From contig NZ_QYUO01000002.1 of the NCBI RefSeq assembly GCF_003591035.1, positions 1,116,001 through 1,180,000 on the forward strand: DNA of 64,000 nt, given 5' to 3'. The notes below the pieces were generated by a model. The model did no database searches and had not been told where the DNA came from. It saw only the letters and a program-made list of their open reading frames with translations. Origin of the DNA: Noviherbaspirillum saxi. Lineage in GTDB: Bacteria > Pseudomonadota > Gammaproteobacteria > Burkholderiales > Burkholderiaceae_D. Of the stretch, positions 1-9,817 are shown one piece after another; the first letter of the stretch is position 1, and each line of letters opens with the position of its first letter. Both the position numbers and the translations under genes were made by a program.

Positions 1-161
1 TCCAACCGGATGCATTGTTGTTTCCAGCGATCAATATTTTGCGGTCTCCGCACTGCCAGAATACCTGTTCCAAGATGTTTTTTGTTTATGCTCAATGACG
101 TGGTATCAGGCATACTCCCGTTTCTGTTTACTGGCATCGACGCCGCCTGGAAATCGACATC
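1..161. other. Intergenic region upstream of nadA
   Basis: No coding sequence is apparent in these first bases. The stretch should carry the nadA promoter, but I see no convincing -35/-10 pair or repressor palindrome. Only a weak GGAAA element, about 9 nt before the nadA ATG, can serve as ribosome binding site. Confidence 0.4.
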
Positions 162-1301
162 ATGCAGATCCAACCCATTAAAACGATAGAATTTGAACGC
201 CCACAGATGGATATGGGCACGAGTTGCACCGCAAACGCCTGGGCACGCGTACCCGCAGAGCCATCCCCATCCGAGAAGCTGGCCCTGAAAGCCCGTATAC
301 GCCGTCTGTTGCAAGAAAAACAAGCTGTTCTGGTGGCGCACTACTATGTCGACGCCGACCTGCAGGATCTGGCGGAAGAAACCGGCGGTTGCGTATCCGA
401 TTCCCTGGAAATGGCCCGTTTCGGCCGCGATCATCCGGCCAAGACCCTGGTGGTTGCCGGCGTCAAGTTCATGGGCGAAACCGCCAAGATCCTCAGCCCT
501 GAAAAAACCGTGCTCATGCCCGACCTGGACGCGACGTGTTCGCTGGACCTGGGTTGTCCGACGGATGAATTCGCCGCCTTCTGCGATGCCCATCCTGACC
601 GCACGGTCGTGGTCTACGCCAACACCAGCGCGGCGGTAAAGGCGCGTGCGGACTGGATGGTCACGTCGTCGATCGGTTTGCAAATCGTCGCGCATCTGCA
701 TGCACAAGGCAAAAAAATCCTCTGGGCTCCCGACAAGCATCTGGGCAGCTATATTCAGAAAAAGACCGGCGCCGACATGCTGCTGTGGCAGGGCTCCTGC
801 CTGGTACATGACGAATTCAAGGGAATCGAGCTGGAACTGCTCAAAAAGGAGCATCCTGGCGCAAAAATCCTGGTCCATCCGGAATCGCCGGAAGCGGTCG
901 TGGCGCAAGCCGATGTCGTAGGGTCGACATCCCAGTTGATCGCCGCAGCCCAATCGCTCGATGCGCGCGAATTCATCGTCGCGACCGATAACGGCATCCT
1001 GCACAAGATGCGCATGGCGGCGCCCGGCAAGATCTTCATCGATGCGCCGACCGCCGGCAACAGCGCCACCTGCAAGAGCTGCGCGCATTGCCCGTGGATG
1101 GCGATGAACGGTTTGCAGAATCTGGCCGATGTGCTGGAATCGGGGCGCAACGAAATCCACGTCGATCCGGAAACCGGCCGCAAGGCTTATGTCTGCATCG
1201 ACCGCATGCTCGCTTTCGCCGCTGCGCAAAAAGCGAACGTGCGCCCGGCCAGCGATCTGGCAAAAGAACAAACACTGTTTGCAGGAATCGGTCCGGCATG
1301 A
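162..1301 (+). CDS. nadA: Quinolinate synthase A
   Basis: NadA condenses iminoaspartate with dihydroxyacetone phosphate to quinolinate, the second step of de novo NAD synthesis, using an oxygen-sensitive [4Fe-4S] cluster. The 379-residue product has the expected core: HYYVDADLQ near residue 60, and the cluster cysteines Cys126 (TCSLDLGCP), Cys213 ([11 protein letters not shown]) and Cys307 or Cys310 ([11 protein letters not shown]). The N-terminal 35 residues, before the core starts, are the extension usual in betaproteobacterial NadA, which supports the start chosen. The stop codon overlaps the nadC start (ATGA), so nadA and nadC are translationally coupled. Assignment rests on motif recognition and context and is secure. 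Confidence 0.97.
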   Translation: MQIQPIKTIEFERPQMDMGTSCTANAWARVPAEPSPSEKLALKARIRRLLQEKQAVLVAHYYVDADLQDLAEETGGCVSDSLEMARFGRDHPAKTLVVAGVKFMGETAKILSPEKTVLMPDLDATCSLDLGCPTDEFAAFCDAHPDRTVVVYANTSAAVKARADWMVTSSIGLQIVAHLHAQGKKILWAPDKHLGSYIQKKTGADMLLWQGSCLVHDEFKGIELELLKKEHPGAKILVHPESPEAVVAQADVVGSTSQLIAAAQSLDAREFIVATDNGILHKMRMAAPGKIFIDAPTAGNSATCKSCAHCPWMAMNGLQNLADVLESGRNEIHVDPETGRKAYVCIDRMLAFAAAQKANVRPASDLAKEQTLFAGIGPA

Positions 1302-2164
1302 GTACATTGAAAAATCCCTTCGCCCCTTTTGATGCCGCGTTGACGGCCGCTTTCGAGGCCAACATTCGAGCCGCGCTGGCGGAAGACGTCGGCAGCGGCG
1401 ACCTTACCGGCAAGCTGGTGCCCGAGCATGAATCGGTAAAGGCGCATGTCATCGTGCGCGAAGCCGCGGTGCTGTGCGGCGCTCCCTGGTTCGAAGCCGT
1501 GATGAAGCAACTGGATGCGCGCATTCGCATCGAGTGGCGCTATGCCGAAGGCGCGCACATGGCCGCGGATTCCGAGGTGTGCGCGATCGAGGCTCCGGCG
1601 CGTGCGCTGCTGACTGCGGAACGTACCGCGCTGAATTTTCTGCAGCTGTTGTCGGGGGTGGCGACTGCGACGCGCGAGTATGCCGACGTGGTGCAAGGCA
1701 CTCGCGCATCGATACTCGATACGCGCAAGACATTGCCGGGTCTGCGGCTCGCGCAAAAGTATGCAGTCCGCGTCGGCGGCGGCAAGAACCAGCGCCTCGC
1801 GCTATACGATGGCATCCTGATCAAGGAAAACCATATTGCGGCAGCCGGCGGCATTGCACCCGCCATGCGTGCGGCGCAGGCGCTACACGCTGGCGTATCG
1901 ATACAGATTGAAGTGGAAAACCTCGCCGAACTGCAGGAAGCGCTGGCGGCTGGCGCCGTGTCTATACTGCTCGATAATTTTTCACTCAATATGATGCGCG
2001 ACGCAGTCAGCCTTACCGAGGGCAGGGCGTTGCTTGAGGCGTCGGGCGGGGTCAATCTGTCGAGCGTGCGTGCGATTGCAGAAACCGGCGTCGATCGTAT
2101 TTCGATCGGCAGCCTGACCAAGGATGTGAAGGCTACCGATTATTCGTTGCGGGTGATTGGATAA
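1298..2164 (+). CDS. nadC: Nicotinate-nucleotide pyrophosphorylase (carboxylating)
   Basis: NadC (quinolinate phosphoribosyltransferase) converts quinolinate and PRPP to nicotinate mononucleotide, releasing CO2 and pyrophosphate. The 288-residue protein starting at the ATG overlapping the nadA stop has normal family length. Signature segments are [10 protein letters not shown], the basic and glycine-rich [10 protein letters not shown], and the following LIKENHI, which line the PRPP and quinolinate pocket; the C-terminal [16 protein letters not shown] closes the barrel. A longer in-frame reading upstream would run through nadA and is not credible. The 3' end faces the end of nadB only 15 bp away, so the two transcripts converge. 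Confidence 0.97.
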   Translation: MSTLKNPFAPFDAALTAAFEANIRAALAEDVGSGDLTGKLVPEHESVKAHVIVREAAVLCGAPWFEAVMKQLDARIRIEWRYAEGAHMAADSEVCAIEAPARALLTAERTALNFLQLLSGVATATREYADVVQGTRASILDTRKTLPGLRLAQKYAVRVGGGKNQRLALYDGILIKENHIAAAGGIAPAMRAAQALHAGVSIQIEVENLAELQEALAAGAVSILLDNFSLNMMRDAVSLTEGRALLEASGGVNLSSVRAIAETGVDRISIGSLTKDVKATDYSLRVIG

Positions 2165-2179
2165 GCAGTTTTGCCGTTG

Positions 2180-3781
2180 TTACCTTCGGTCGGGCGACAA
2201 CACCGTCGGCAAAGCCTTTGGCAACGTCTCCGGATAATCCTGGCTGAAATGCAGGCCGCGGCTTTCGCGGCGCGACAATGCGCTTTCAACGATGAGCGAA
2301 GCCACGTCAACCAGGTTGCGCAGTTCCAGCAGATCGCGCGTGATCCGGAAATGCGAGTAGTACTCGTAGATTTCTTCGCGCAGCAGACGGATGCGATGCT
2401 GCGCGCGTTCCAGGCGCTTGGTGGTGCGCACGATGCCGACATAATTCCACATGAAGCGGCGCAGCTCGTCCCAGTTATGCGCGATCACCACTTCTTCATC
2501 GGCATCGGTGACGCGGCTTTCATCCCAGGCAGGCAGGGGCAGCGAGCGCGGCTTGGGTAATTGCTCGATATGCTGTGCGGCTGCACGTCCGAGGACCAGG
2601 CATTCGAGCAGGGAATTGCTGGCGAGGCGGTTTGCGCCATGCAGGCCGGTGTAGGCGGTTTCGCCGACTGCATACAAGCCGGGCAGGTCGGTACGGCCGC
2701 ACATGTCGGTCACGACGCCGCCGCACGTGTAATGCGCAGCCGGCACGACCGGAATCGGCTGGCGGGTGATATCGATGCCCAGTTCCAGGCAGCGCGCATA
2801 GATGGTCGGGAAGTGTTCTTTCAAAAATTCAGGAGGCTGGTGGCTGATATCGAGGTCGACATGATCGAGGCCGCGTTTCTTGATTTCAAAGTCGATGGCC
2901 CTGGCCACCACATCGCGCGGTGCCAGTTCCGCCCGCTCGTCATGCCATTCCATGAAGCGCTGGCCTGCCGCTACGCCTGCGGCGGCGGGCAGCTTGAGCA
3001 GACCACCCTCGCCGCGCACCGCTTCGCTGATCAGGAAGGATTTGGCGTAGGGATGGTACAGGCAGGTCGGATGGAACTGGATGAATTCCATGTTCGCGAC
3101 CCGGCAGCCGGCACGCCACGCCATTGCGATTCCGTCGCCGGTCGCGGTATCCGGGTTGGTGGTGTACAGATAGACTTTTCCCGCACCGCCGGTTGCCAGC
3201 ACGGTCTGGTCGGCGGCCAGCGTGCTGACCTTGCCGGTGGCTACATCCTGCACGTACAGGCCCATGCAATACGGGACACCGGTCGTGCCCGGCACCTTGT
3301 CGGACTTGATGACATCGATTGCGAAATGGTTTTCCAGGACGGTGATGTTTGGATGCGCGCGCGCTTTCTGTTCAAGCGTCAGTTGCACGGCGTGGCCAGT
3401 GGCGTCGGCCGCGTGAATGATGCGGCGCTCGCTGTGGCCGCCTTCGCGGGTGAGGTGATAACCGAGCTCCGCGGTCGGATCACGGGTGAATGGTACGCCC
3501 TGTTCAATCAGCCATTCGATCGCGGCGCGGCTGTTTTCGACGATCTCGCGTGTCGCCGTTTCATCGCACAGTCCCGCGCCCGCAACCAGCGTATCGCTTA
3601 TATGCTTGTCGTGGCTGTCGCCGGAATCGAGCACGGCGGCAATGCCGCCCTGGGCCCAGTTGCTGGCTCCATCCAGCAGGCTGCGTTTGGAAATCACTGC
3701 GACCTTGCGGGTTTTGGCAAGATGCAAGGCGACAGACAGGCCGGCAAGCCCGCTTCCGACGATGGCGACGTCAAATTTCAT
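2180..3781 (-). CDS. nadB: L-aspartate oxidase
   Basis: NadB is the FAD enzyme that oxidises L-aspartate to iminoaspartate for NadA. The N-terminus carries the dinucleotide-binding GSGLAG motif directly after the start ([15 protein letters not shown]). Later come the FAD-contact block [13 protein letters not shown] and the histidine/arginine-rich active-site region TCGGVVTD. The 533-residue length is typical. The ATG at 3781 begins exactly at the conserved fold but lacks a Shine-Dalgarno sequence; an in-frame TTG at 3811 has a GGAG element 6 nt upstream and would add 10 residues. It lies convergent to nadAC, keeping the three NAD-synthesis genes together but in two transcripts. Confidence 0.96.
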   Translation of the reverse strand: MKFDVAIVGSGLAGLSVALHLAKTRKVAVISKRSLLDGASNWAQGGIAAVLDSGDSHDKHISDTLVAGAGLCDETATREIVENSRAAIEWLIEQGVPFTRDPTAELGYHLTREGGHSERRIIHAADATGHAVQLTLEQKARAHPNITVLENHFAIDVIKSDKVPGTTGVPYCMGLYVQDVATGKVSTLAADQTVLATGGAGKVYLYTTNPDTATGDGIAMAWRAGCRVANMEFIQFHPTCLYHPYAKSFLISEAVRGEGGLLKLPAAAGVAAGQRFMEWHDERAELAPRDVVARAIDFEIKKRGLDHVDLDISHQPPEFLKEHFPTIYARCLELGIDITRQPIPVVPAAHYTCGGVVTDMCGRTDLPGLYAVGETAYTGLHGANRLASNSLLECLVLGRAAAQHIEQLPKPRSLPLPAWDESRVTDADEEVVIAHNWDELRRFMWNYVGIVRTTKRLERAQHRIRLLREEIYEYYSHFRITRDLLELRNLVDVASLIVESALSRRESRGLHFSQDYPETLPKALPTVLSPDRR

Positions 3782-3911
3782 AAGATAAGAATTGGTATGC
3801 TGCGATTTCAAGGTCTACTCCACATCTTACCATTTGGCAAAGCTGCCGGTTCCGATAGCGGTTTTTCCTGTGCTACGCTATTCGATTGTGAATCACGATA
3901 AGAATGAAAGT

Positions 3912-6383
3912 ATGACAAGAATATTCAGAAAAGTTGCCCTTGCCGGCGCCATACTGGTCGGCGTTACTGCCATCGGGCTGATCGGTGCCGCGCTCTGGTA
4001 TCGCCAAGCGAGCCAGCCCATGGTGGACGGCAAGGTGCCCCTTTCGGGGTTGAATGCCGCGGTCGAGATCGTGCGCGACGCGGAAGGCATTCCGCACATT
4101 TACGCGCAATCCGAAAATGACGCTTACTTCGGGCTCGGCTATGCCCATGCGCAGGATCGCTTGTGGCAGCTTGAAATGAACCGGCGCATCGCTGCCGGTC
4201 GTATGGCCGAGGTGCTCGGTCCGAATGCCGTCGATACCGATCGCTTCCTGCGCACGCTTGGCGTCAGGCGCAATGCCGAACGTATCCTTGCCAAACTGTC
4301 GCCGCAGACGCGCTCCGCACTGGAAGCCTATGCGCGCGGCGTCAATGCCTGGCTGGCCAATCGCAGCGGCCCGCTTCCGCCGGAATTCATCCTCACCGGC
4401 GCGCCGGCTCCCGCGCCCTGGGAGCCGGCCGATTCGATAGGCTGGCAAACCATGATGGCATGGGACCTGGGCGCGAACTGGACGCAGGAACTGCTGCGCA
4501 TGCGTCTGGCGCAGCGGATGTCGCTGGCCCGCATCAACGAATTCCTCCCTCCCTATCCCGGCGATCCGGTATTGCCGACTCAGGATTACACGGGGCTATA
4601 TGGAGAATTGACAGGAACCGCCGACCAGCTCGTACGCATCGCGTCGGCTGCGCCGCCATCGTATGTCGATGGGATGGGTTCGAATAACTGGGTCGTTAGC
4701 GGGCCTCGTTCCGAGACCGGCAAACCCTTGCTTGCCAACGACCCGCATCTGGGCTTGACCGCGCCCGCGCTCTGGTATTTCGCGCATTTGTCCGCGCCGG
4801 GATTCAATGTGATCGGTGCGACCCTGCCGGGCATCCCGAGCGTGGTGCTGGGCCGCAATGACAAGATCGCCTGGGGCTTCACCAATACCGCGCCCGATGT
4901 GCAGGACTTGTACATCGAACGCGTAAGTCCAGACAACGGCAAGCAATATCAGACGCCCGAGGGCTGGGCCGACTTTCAGACCCGTACCGAAATCATCAAG
5001 GTCAAGGGACAGCCCGATGTTGCACTGGACGTGAAAGAGACGCGCCATGGTCCGGTCATCAGCGGCGCACTGCCGATCATTAACAAGGCTGCGCTCGATA
5101 CCGGCAAGTATGTCGTTGCTTTTGCCTGGACGGCGTTGCGGGACGACGACATGACGCTGCAGGCCGGCATGAAATTCAACCGCGCGCAAAACTGGGAACA
5201 GTTCCTGGACGGTGCGAAAGACTTTAATTCGCCGCAGCAAAGCATGGTGTATGCGGATGTCGATGGCAACATCGGTTTCATCGCGCCGGGCCGGGTGCCT
5301 GTCCGCAAGCCGGGCAATGATTTGAAAGGCCTTGCGCCGGCGCCGGGATGGGATGCGCGCTATGACTGGGCCGGCTTTATCCCGTTTGAAGCGCTGCCGC
5401 GCGATTTCAATCCGTCTACGCACAAGGTGATGACAGCCAATCACAAGATCGTCGCTTCCGACTATCCCCATTTCCTGACCAGTGAATGGGCGCTGCCCTA
5501 TCGGGCCAAGCGCATCGACATGCTGCTCGACGCGCAGACGAAGCATGACCTGGACAGCTTTGCAGCCATCCAGAAAGATGCGGTATCGCTGGCCGCCCAG
5601 GAAATCCTGCCGGTGTTGCGCAAGGCGGTTCCGCAATCCGATCGGGCACATGCGGCGCTCGCGATGCTGAGCAAGTGGAATGGAGAAATGAAAGTCGACC
5701 GGCCGGAACCGCTGATCTACAACGCCTGGATGCGCACCGTGTCGCGCCAGATTTTCGAGGACGAGCTGGGCGAGGCCCTAATGAAAGACTATTGGGAGCA
5801 GCGCAACGTGCATCTATCCACGGTCAACGTCCTAAGCAACAAGGAGGGCCAGGCCAGATGGTGTGCGGACATCAAAAAAGCTACGGCACCGGTCGCACAG
5901 GATACGGCAAAGCAATGCGCCGATGTCATCTCGTCCTCACTGGAAGCCACACTGGCCGATCTCGCGCAGCGCTATGGCAACGACATGGAAAAATGGCGCT
6001 GGGGCGATGCGCATGTGGCGCGCTCCGAACATAAGCCGTTCGGCAAGGTCGATGCCCTTGCACGCTTCTTTGATATCCGGGTACCGTCGCCCGGCGATAC
6101 CTTTACCGTCAACGCAGGCCGCCATAACCTGCGCGATGACAAGGAACCCTTTGCCAACCGCCATGCAGCGAGCCTGCGTGCGCTGTACGACTTGTCCAAT
6201 CTGGAAAACTCGCGGTTCATCCATTCCACCGGGCAGTCGGGCAACGTTCTGTCGCCCTTGTACCGTAATCTCAGCCAGCGCTGGACAGAGGCCGCTTACC
6301 TGCCGATGAAGACGCGCCGTGAAGACGTGCAGAAGAGCGGACTCGGCACGCTGACACTGGCACCGGCAACGGCAGCGCCGTAG
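3912..6383 (+). CDS. Penicillin acylase family (Ntn-hydrolase) protein, exported
   Basis: An 823-residue member of the penicillin amidase / acyl-homoserine-lactone acylase family. Such proteins are exported, self-cleaved into alpha and beta chains, and hydrolyse amide bonds of acylated small molecules. An N-terminal hydrophobic segment (residues about 8-29) is a signal peptide or anchor. The beta-chain N-terminal nucleophile is Ser257 in GSNNW (codon at 4680), preceded by the spacer. Other family blocks seen: AEGIPHIYAQ, GYAHAQDRLWQLEMNRR, and NDPHLGLTAPALWY after the nucleophile. The start at 3912 places the hydrophobic segment correctly; an upstream in-frame ATG would add 40 non-conserved residues. 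Substrate (beta-lactam, AHL, other amide) cannot be told. It is divergent from nadB and convergent with purT (4 bp between stops). Confidence 0.9.
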   Translation: MTRIFRKVALAGAILVGVTAIGLIGAALWYRQASQPMVDGKVPLSGLNAAVEIVRDAEGIPHIYAQSENDAYFGLGYAHAQDRLWQLEMNRRIAAGRMAEVLGPNAVDTDRFLRTLGVRRNAERILAKLSPQTRSALEAYARGVNAWLANRSGPLPPEFILTGAPAPAPWEPADSIGWQTMMAWDLGANWTQELLRMRLAQRMSLARINEFLPPYPGDPVLPTQDYTGLYGELTGTADQLVRIASAAPPSYVDGMGSNNWVVSGPRSETGKPLLANDPHLGLTAPALWYFAHLSAPGFNVIGATLPGIPSVVLGRNDKIAWGFTNTAPDVQDLYIERVSPDNGKQYQTPEGWADFQTRTEIIKVKGQPDVALDVKETRHGPVISGALPIINKAALDTGKYVVAFAWTALRDDDMTLQAGMKFNRAQNWEQFLDGAKDFNSPQQSMVYADVDGNIGFIAPGRVPVRKPGNDLKGLAPAPGWDARYDWAGFIPFEALPRDFNPSTHKVMTANHKIVASDYPHFLTSEWALPYRAKRIDMLLDAQTKHDLDSFAAIQKDAVSLAAQEILPVLRKAVPQSDRAHAALAMLSKWNGEMKVDRPEPLIYNAWMRTVSRQIFEDELGEALMKDYWEQRNVHLSTVNVLSNKEGQARWCADIKKATAPVAQDTAKQCADVISSSLEATLADLAQRYGNDMEKWRWGDAHVARSEHKPFGKVDALARFFDIRVPSPGDTFTVNAGRHNLRDDKEPFANRHAASLRALYDLSNLENSRFIHSTGQSGNVLSPLYRNLSQRWTEAAYLPMKTRREDVQKSGLGTLTLAPATAAP

Positions 6384-6387
6384 TTCT

Positions 6388-7602
6388 TTAATGTGAGGAG
6401 GTTACCGGCCGCACTTTCGCGGCCGCTTCCTTGGCGCGGATGCGCGCGGTCTCGACATCGCTGGCGGTCGCCAGCGCTACGCCCATGCGCCGCCGTGCAA
6501 ACGATTCCGGCTTGCCGAACAGTCTGATGTCGATGCCGGGACTTGCGAGCGCATCGGCGACTCCCTCGAAGGCGATTGCTTTCGCTTCATGCCGGCCATA
6601 AATGACTGCGGACGCTGCTGGCGCCAGCAGCGTCACGTCGACCGGCAAGCCAAGGATGGCCTTCGCATGCAGCTCGAATTCATTTTGCCGCTGGCTTGCC
6701 ATGGTCACCATGCCGGTATCGTGCGGGCGTGGACTGACTTCGGAAAACCATACCATGTCGCCCTTCACGAACAACTCGACGCCGAAGATGCCCAGGCCAC
6801 CGAGTTCATCCGTCACCTTGCGTGCGATGTCGCGCGCCCGATCCAGCGCGGCCGAGGGCATGGCATGCGGTTGCCAGGATTCGATGTAATCGCCTTTTTC
6901 CTGCACGTGGCCGATCGGTTCGCAAAAGTGGGTGACGACTTCCTGTTGCGCATTCAATGCACGGACAGTCAGTTGCGTGATTTCATAGTCGAAATCGATA
7001 AAGCCTTCGACAATCACGCGACCGGCATCGACTCGGCCTCCTGCCGCTGCGTATTTCCACGCCTGCTCAACGTCAGCCGCGCTGTCCACGCGTGATTGTC
7101 CTTTTCCGGAAGACGACATGACCGGCTTGACGACGCAGGGAAAATCGACCGCGTCGCAGGCGACCTTCAGTTCATCAAGACTGTCCGCGAAGCGGTAGGG
7201 CGATGTCGGCAGCCCCAATAGTTCGGCCGCGAGCCGGCGTATGCCTTCGCGGTTCATGGTCAGCCAGGCCGCGCGTGCGGTTGGGATGACAGTGGTGCGT
7301 CCTTGCCGCTCCAGTTCGACCAGCGCGGGCGTTGCAATGGCTTCGATTTCCGGCACGACCAGATCGGGCTTTTCCTGTTCGATCAGTGCGGTCAATGCTG
7401 CGCCATCGGTCATGTCGATCACATGGGCGCGATGCGCTACCTGATGGCCCGGCGCATTCGCATAGCGGTCTACCGCAATCACTTCAACCCCTAGTCGTTG
7501 CAGGGCGATGATGACTTCCTTGCCGAGTTCGCCGGAGCCGAGCAGCATGACTTTGAAAGCGGAAGGCGAGAGAGGGGTACCGAGGCGTGCGGGTGTTTTC
7601 AT
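6388..7602 (-). CDS. purT: Formate-dependent phosphoribosylglycinamide formyltransferase
   Basis: PurT uses formate and ATP to formylate GAR in purine synthesis, an alternative to the folate-dependent PurN. The protein (404 residues from the ATG at 7602) is an ATP-grasp enzyme: N-terminal nucleotide-binding GSGELGKEV, the substrate loop [10 protein letters not shown], the glycine-rich ATP loop [14 protein letters not shown], and the C-terminal [26 protein letters not shown] that binds metal and ATP. Starting at 7602 removes 29 unconserved residues present in the longer open frame. It ends 4 bp from the acylase gene on the other strand. It appears to be a single-gene transcript. Confidence 0.95.
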   Translation of the reverse strand: MKTPARLGTPLSPSAFKVMLLGSGELGKEVIIALQRLGVEVIAVDRYANAPGHQVAHRAHVIDMTDGAALTALIEQEKPDLVVPEIEAIATPALVELERQGRTTVIPTARAAWLTMNREGIRRLAAELLGLPTSPYRFADSLDELKVACDAVDFPCVVKPVMSSSGKGQSRVDSAADVEQAWKYAAAGGRVDAGRVIVEGFIDFDYEITQLTVRALNAQQEVVTHFCEPIGHVQEKGDYIESWQPHAMPSAALDRARDIARKVTDELGGLGIFGVELFVKGDMVWFSEVSPRPHDTGMVTMASQRQNEFELHAKAILGLPVDVTLLAPAASAVIYGRHEAKAIAFEGVADALASPGIDIRLFGKPESFARRRMGVALATASDVETARIRAKEAAAKVRPVTSSH

Positions 7603-7700
7603 GGCAGCAGGAAAGTAAGAATGGGAATAAATGCGGATTGCTGTGACAGTCCGGCGACGATACCAGAATTGGACGTGGACGGCTCGCACGGCAGGGATGA

Positions 7701-7729
7701 AAAAAAACCGCCTGCAAGCAGGCGGTTTT
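7701..7729 (-). terminator. Rho-independent terminator of the MFS gene
   Basis: An 11-bp perfect stem (arms 7704-7714 and 7719-7729, core ACCGCCTG/CAGGCGGT) with a 4-nt loop. On the minus strand the 3' arm runs into seven U residues (complement of the A-run at 7701-7707). It lies about 40 bp beyond the stop of the minus-strand transporter gene, so it ends that transcript before purT. The flanking T-run on the other side means it may also work on the plus strand. Confidence 0.85.
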
Positions 7730-7767
7730 CACGTCGGGCACACACGTTGCCCGAAACATTGCAACGA

Positions 7768-9429
7768 TCAGTCGTTAGCGTAGATATCCCTGTCCTTGGT
7801 TTCACGGACAAACAGCATGCCGATCACGAAGGTGAGCAGGGCGATGATGATCGGATACCAGAGGCCGTAGTAAATATCGCCTTTGAAGGCCACCAGCGCG
7901 AAGGCTGTGGTTGGCAGCAAGCCGCCAAACCAGCCGTTACCGATGTGGTACGGCAGGGACATCGATGTATAGCGGATACGGGTTGGGAACATCTCAACCA
8001 GCATCGCTGCGATCGGGCCGTACACCATGGTGACGTAGATCACGAGGATAACCAGCAGCAACAAGATCATGCCCTTGTTCATCTGGGCCGGATCTGCCTT
8101 GCTTGGATAACCGGCAGCCTTGATGGCATCGCCCATTTCCTTCTTGAACTCCTTGTCTTTTGCGGCGGCTTCCTCTTTCGACAGGCTTGTCGCGTCATAG
8201 CCTTGAATGACCTTGTCGCCGATCTTTACCGAAGCGATGGAGCCAGGAGCGCCGTCAACCGTCGTGTAGCTGACCGACGAGCTGGCCAACAGGGTACGAG
8301 CGATATCGCAGGAGGAAGTAAATTTCTTCGTGCCTGTCGGGTTAAACAGGAATTGGCACTTTGCCGGATCCGCTGTCACGACCACCGGGGAGGTCTTGAT
8401 CGCGTTTTCCAGAGCCGGGTTGGCATAGTGGGTCAGCGCACTGAAGATCGGGAAGTAGGTCAATGCAGCGATCAGGCAGCCACCGAGAATGATCGGTTTG
8501 CGGCCGATCCTGTCGGATAGCGAGCCGAACACGATGAAGAACGGTGTACCGATCACCAGCGACGCCGCGATCAGCAGGTTGGCCGTTGCGCCGTCAACCT
8601 TGAGCGTTTGCGTCAGGAAGAACAGTGCGTAGAACTGACCGGTGTACCAGACCACCGCTTGACCTGCTGTCAGACCGACCAGCGCCAGGATGACGATCTT
8701 CAGGTTCTTCCACTCGCCGAAGGATTCGGACAGCGGAGCCTTGGAAGTCTTGCCTTCGGCTTTCATCTTGGCGAATGCCGGGGATTCGTTCATGGCCAGG
8801 CGGATCCATACCGAAATTGCCAGCAGGAATACCGAGAGCAGGAACGGGATACGCCAGCCCCAGTCAGCGAATGCCGCTTCGCCGATCGCGGTACGTGTGC
8901 CCAGAATCACCATTAGCGACAGGAACAGGCCCAGTGTTGCAGTGGTCTGGATCCAGGCGGTGAAGGCGCCGCGCTTGCCGTGCGGTGCGTGCTCGGCAAC
9001 ATAGGTTGCCGCGCCGCCGTACTCGCCGCCGAGCGCGAGGCCCTGGAGAATACGCAGCGTGATCAGGATGATCGGCGCAGCAATGCCGATCGAAGCATAG
9101 TTGGGCAACAGGCCGACAATGAAGGTCGAAATACCCATGATCAGGATCGTCACCAGGAAGGTGTATTTACGTCCGATCATGTCGCCGAGGCGGCCGAACA
9201 CCAGCGCGCCGAAAGGACGAACGATAAAGCCCGCCGCAAATGCCAGCAGCGCGAAAATGAACGCCGTATTCGGGTCGGTACCGGCAAAGAACTGTTTCGC
9301 AATGATCGCGGCCAGTGAGCCGTAAAGATAGAAGTCGTACCACTCGAATACCGTCCCCAGCGATGATGCGAAAATGACTTTCCGCTCTTCCGCTGTCATG
9401 CCGCGTGCAGTCGTTTGTACTGTCGCCAT
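7768..9429 (-). CDS. MHS-family MFS symporter with long inserted loop
   Basis: A 553-residue inner-membrane transporter of the metabolite:H+ symporter branch of the major facilitator superfamily (ProP/ShiA/KgtP-like), which takes up organic acids or compatible solutes with protons. Twelve hydrophobic segments can be traced; the N-terminal GTVFEWYDFYLYG and the loop 2-3 motif RPFGALVFGRLGDMIGRK are diagnostic, as is ILQGLALGGEYGGAATYVAEHAP in helix 4-5, and SDRIGRKP marks the loop 8-9 repeat. Unusual is about 115 extra residues (roughly 333-450) between helices 9 and 10, with a Cys pair (358, 374) and a lysine-rich end, so likely non-membrane. Substrate unknown. It is divergent from the thiolase operon and has its own terminator. 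Confidence 0.88.
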   Translation of the reverse strand: MATVQTTARGMTAEERKVIFASSLGTVFEWYDFYLYGSLAAIIAKQFFAGTDPNTAFIFALLAFAAGFIVRPFGALVFGRLGDMIGRKYTFLVTILIMGISTFIVGLLPNYASIGIAAPIILITLRILQGLALGGEYGGAATYVAEHAPHGKRGAFTAWIQTTATLGLFLSLMVILGTRTAIGEAAFADWGWRIPFLLSVFLLAISVWIRLAMNESPAFAKMKAEGKTSKAPLSESFGEWKNLKIVILALVGLTAGQAVVWYTGQFYALFFLTQTLKVDGATANLLIAASLVIGTPFFIVFGSLSDRIGRKPIILGGCLIAALTYFPIFSALTHYANPALENAIKTSPVVVTADPAKCQFLFNPTGTKKFTSSCDIARTLLASSSVSYTTVDGAPGSIASVKIGDKVIQGYDATSLSKEEAAAKDKEFKKEMGDAIKAAGYPSKADPAQMNKGMILLLLVILVIYVTMVYGPIAAMLVEMFPTRIRYTSMSLPYHIGNGWFGGLLPTTAFALVAFKGDIYYGLWYPIIIALLTFVIGMLFVRETKDRDIYAND

Positions 9430-9817
9430 GCTTATCTCCTCAAATAATTAATATCCCATGTGCAAAGCTTCTTGCCCATATTGCACGTCTGGAGTGTGCG
9501 ACTCCAACCTTACGGGATGCTTGCTTCAAACTTACAGAAACTTACAAGCAATACTTTTTTTGAACCGGCAGTTTGGCCCGCGGAGGGCGATCTGCGTGGA
9601 TTCCAAAAAGTCAAAAAGTTTTACGAACGATCGTGCTAAAACTATGCTATTCTCAAATTTCAGTGAATTTTTTGCTTGTTCAGCATCTCAATGAGACCTG
9701 AGCGGCTTTGCCCGATTGCGGGGGTGGCCAGCGGCCGGCCGCGCAGCGGTTTCCCCAAGAAGCAATAAGCTCGAGCACTGATTCGAACATTCATACCTAC
9801 AATTCAAGGAGCCTCAA
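9430..9817. other. Divergent intergenic region, MFS gene / thiolase operon
   Basis: About 390 bp between divergent genes with no convincing coding sequence. The left part holds the transporter's ribosome binding site (AGGAGA complement just before its ATG) and presumably its promoter. The middle is an A/T-rich stretch with a possible plus-strand promoter and overlapping palindrome (listed separately). The right part is GC-rich and ends in a good ribosome binding site, AAGGAG, for the thiolase gene. Confidence 0.5.
9619..9648 (+). promoter_or_regulatory. Putative promoter with imperfect operator, acyl-CoA operon
   Basis: TTTACG (9620-9625) and TATGCT (9643-9648) are separated by 17 nt and could form a sigma-70 promoter for the thiolase operon. 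The spacer is centred on ACGATCGT, part of an imperfect 24-bp dyad flanked by TTTTA and TAAAA. Overlap of a dyad with the -35/-10 spacer is the usual layout for TetR-type repressors of fatty-acid catabolism, but no such regulator gene lies nearby. This is inference from pattern only. Confidence 0.35.

Noticed and set aside
2561..3901. 446-residue open frame on the plus strand opposite nadB
   Set aside because: Antisense to a strongly conserved gene; composition reflects GC-rich codon bias of nadB, no domain recognised.
9458..9694. 78-residue open frame in the divergent region upstream of the thiolase gene
   Set aside because: No ribosome binding site or family, covers probable promoters.
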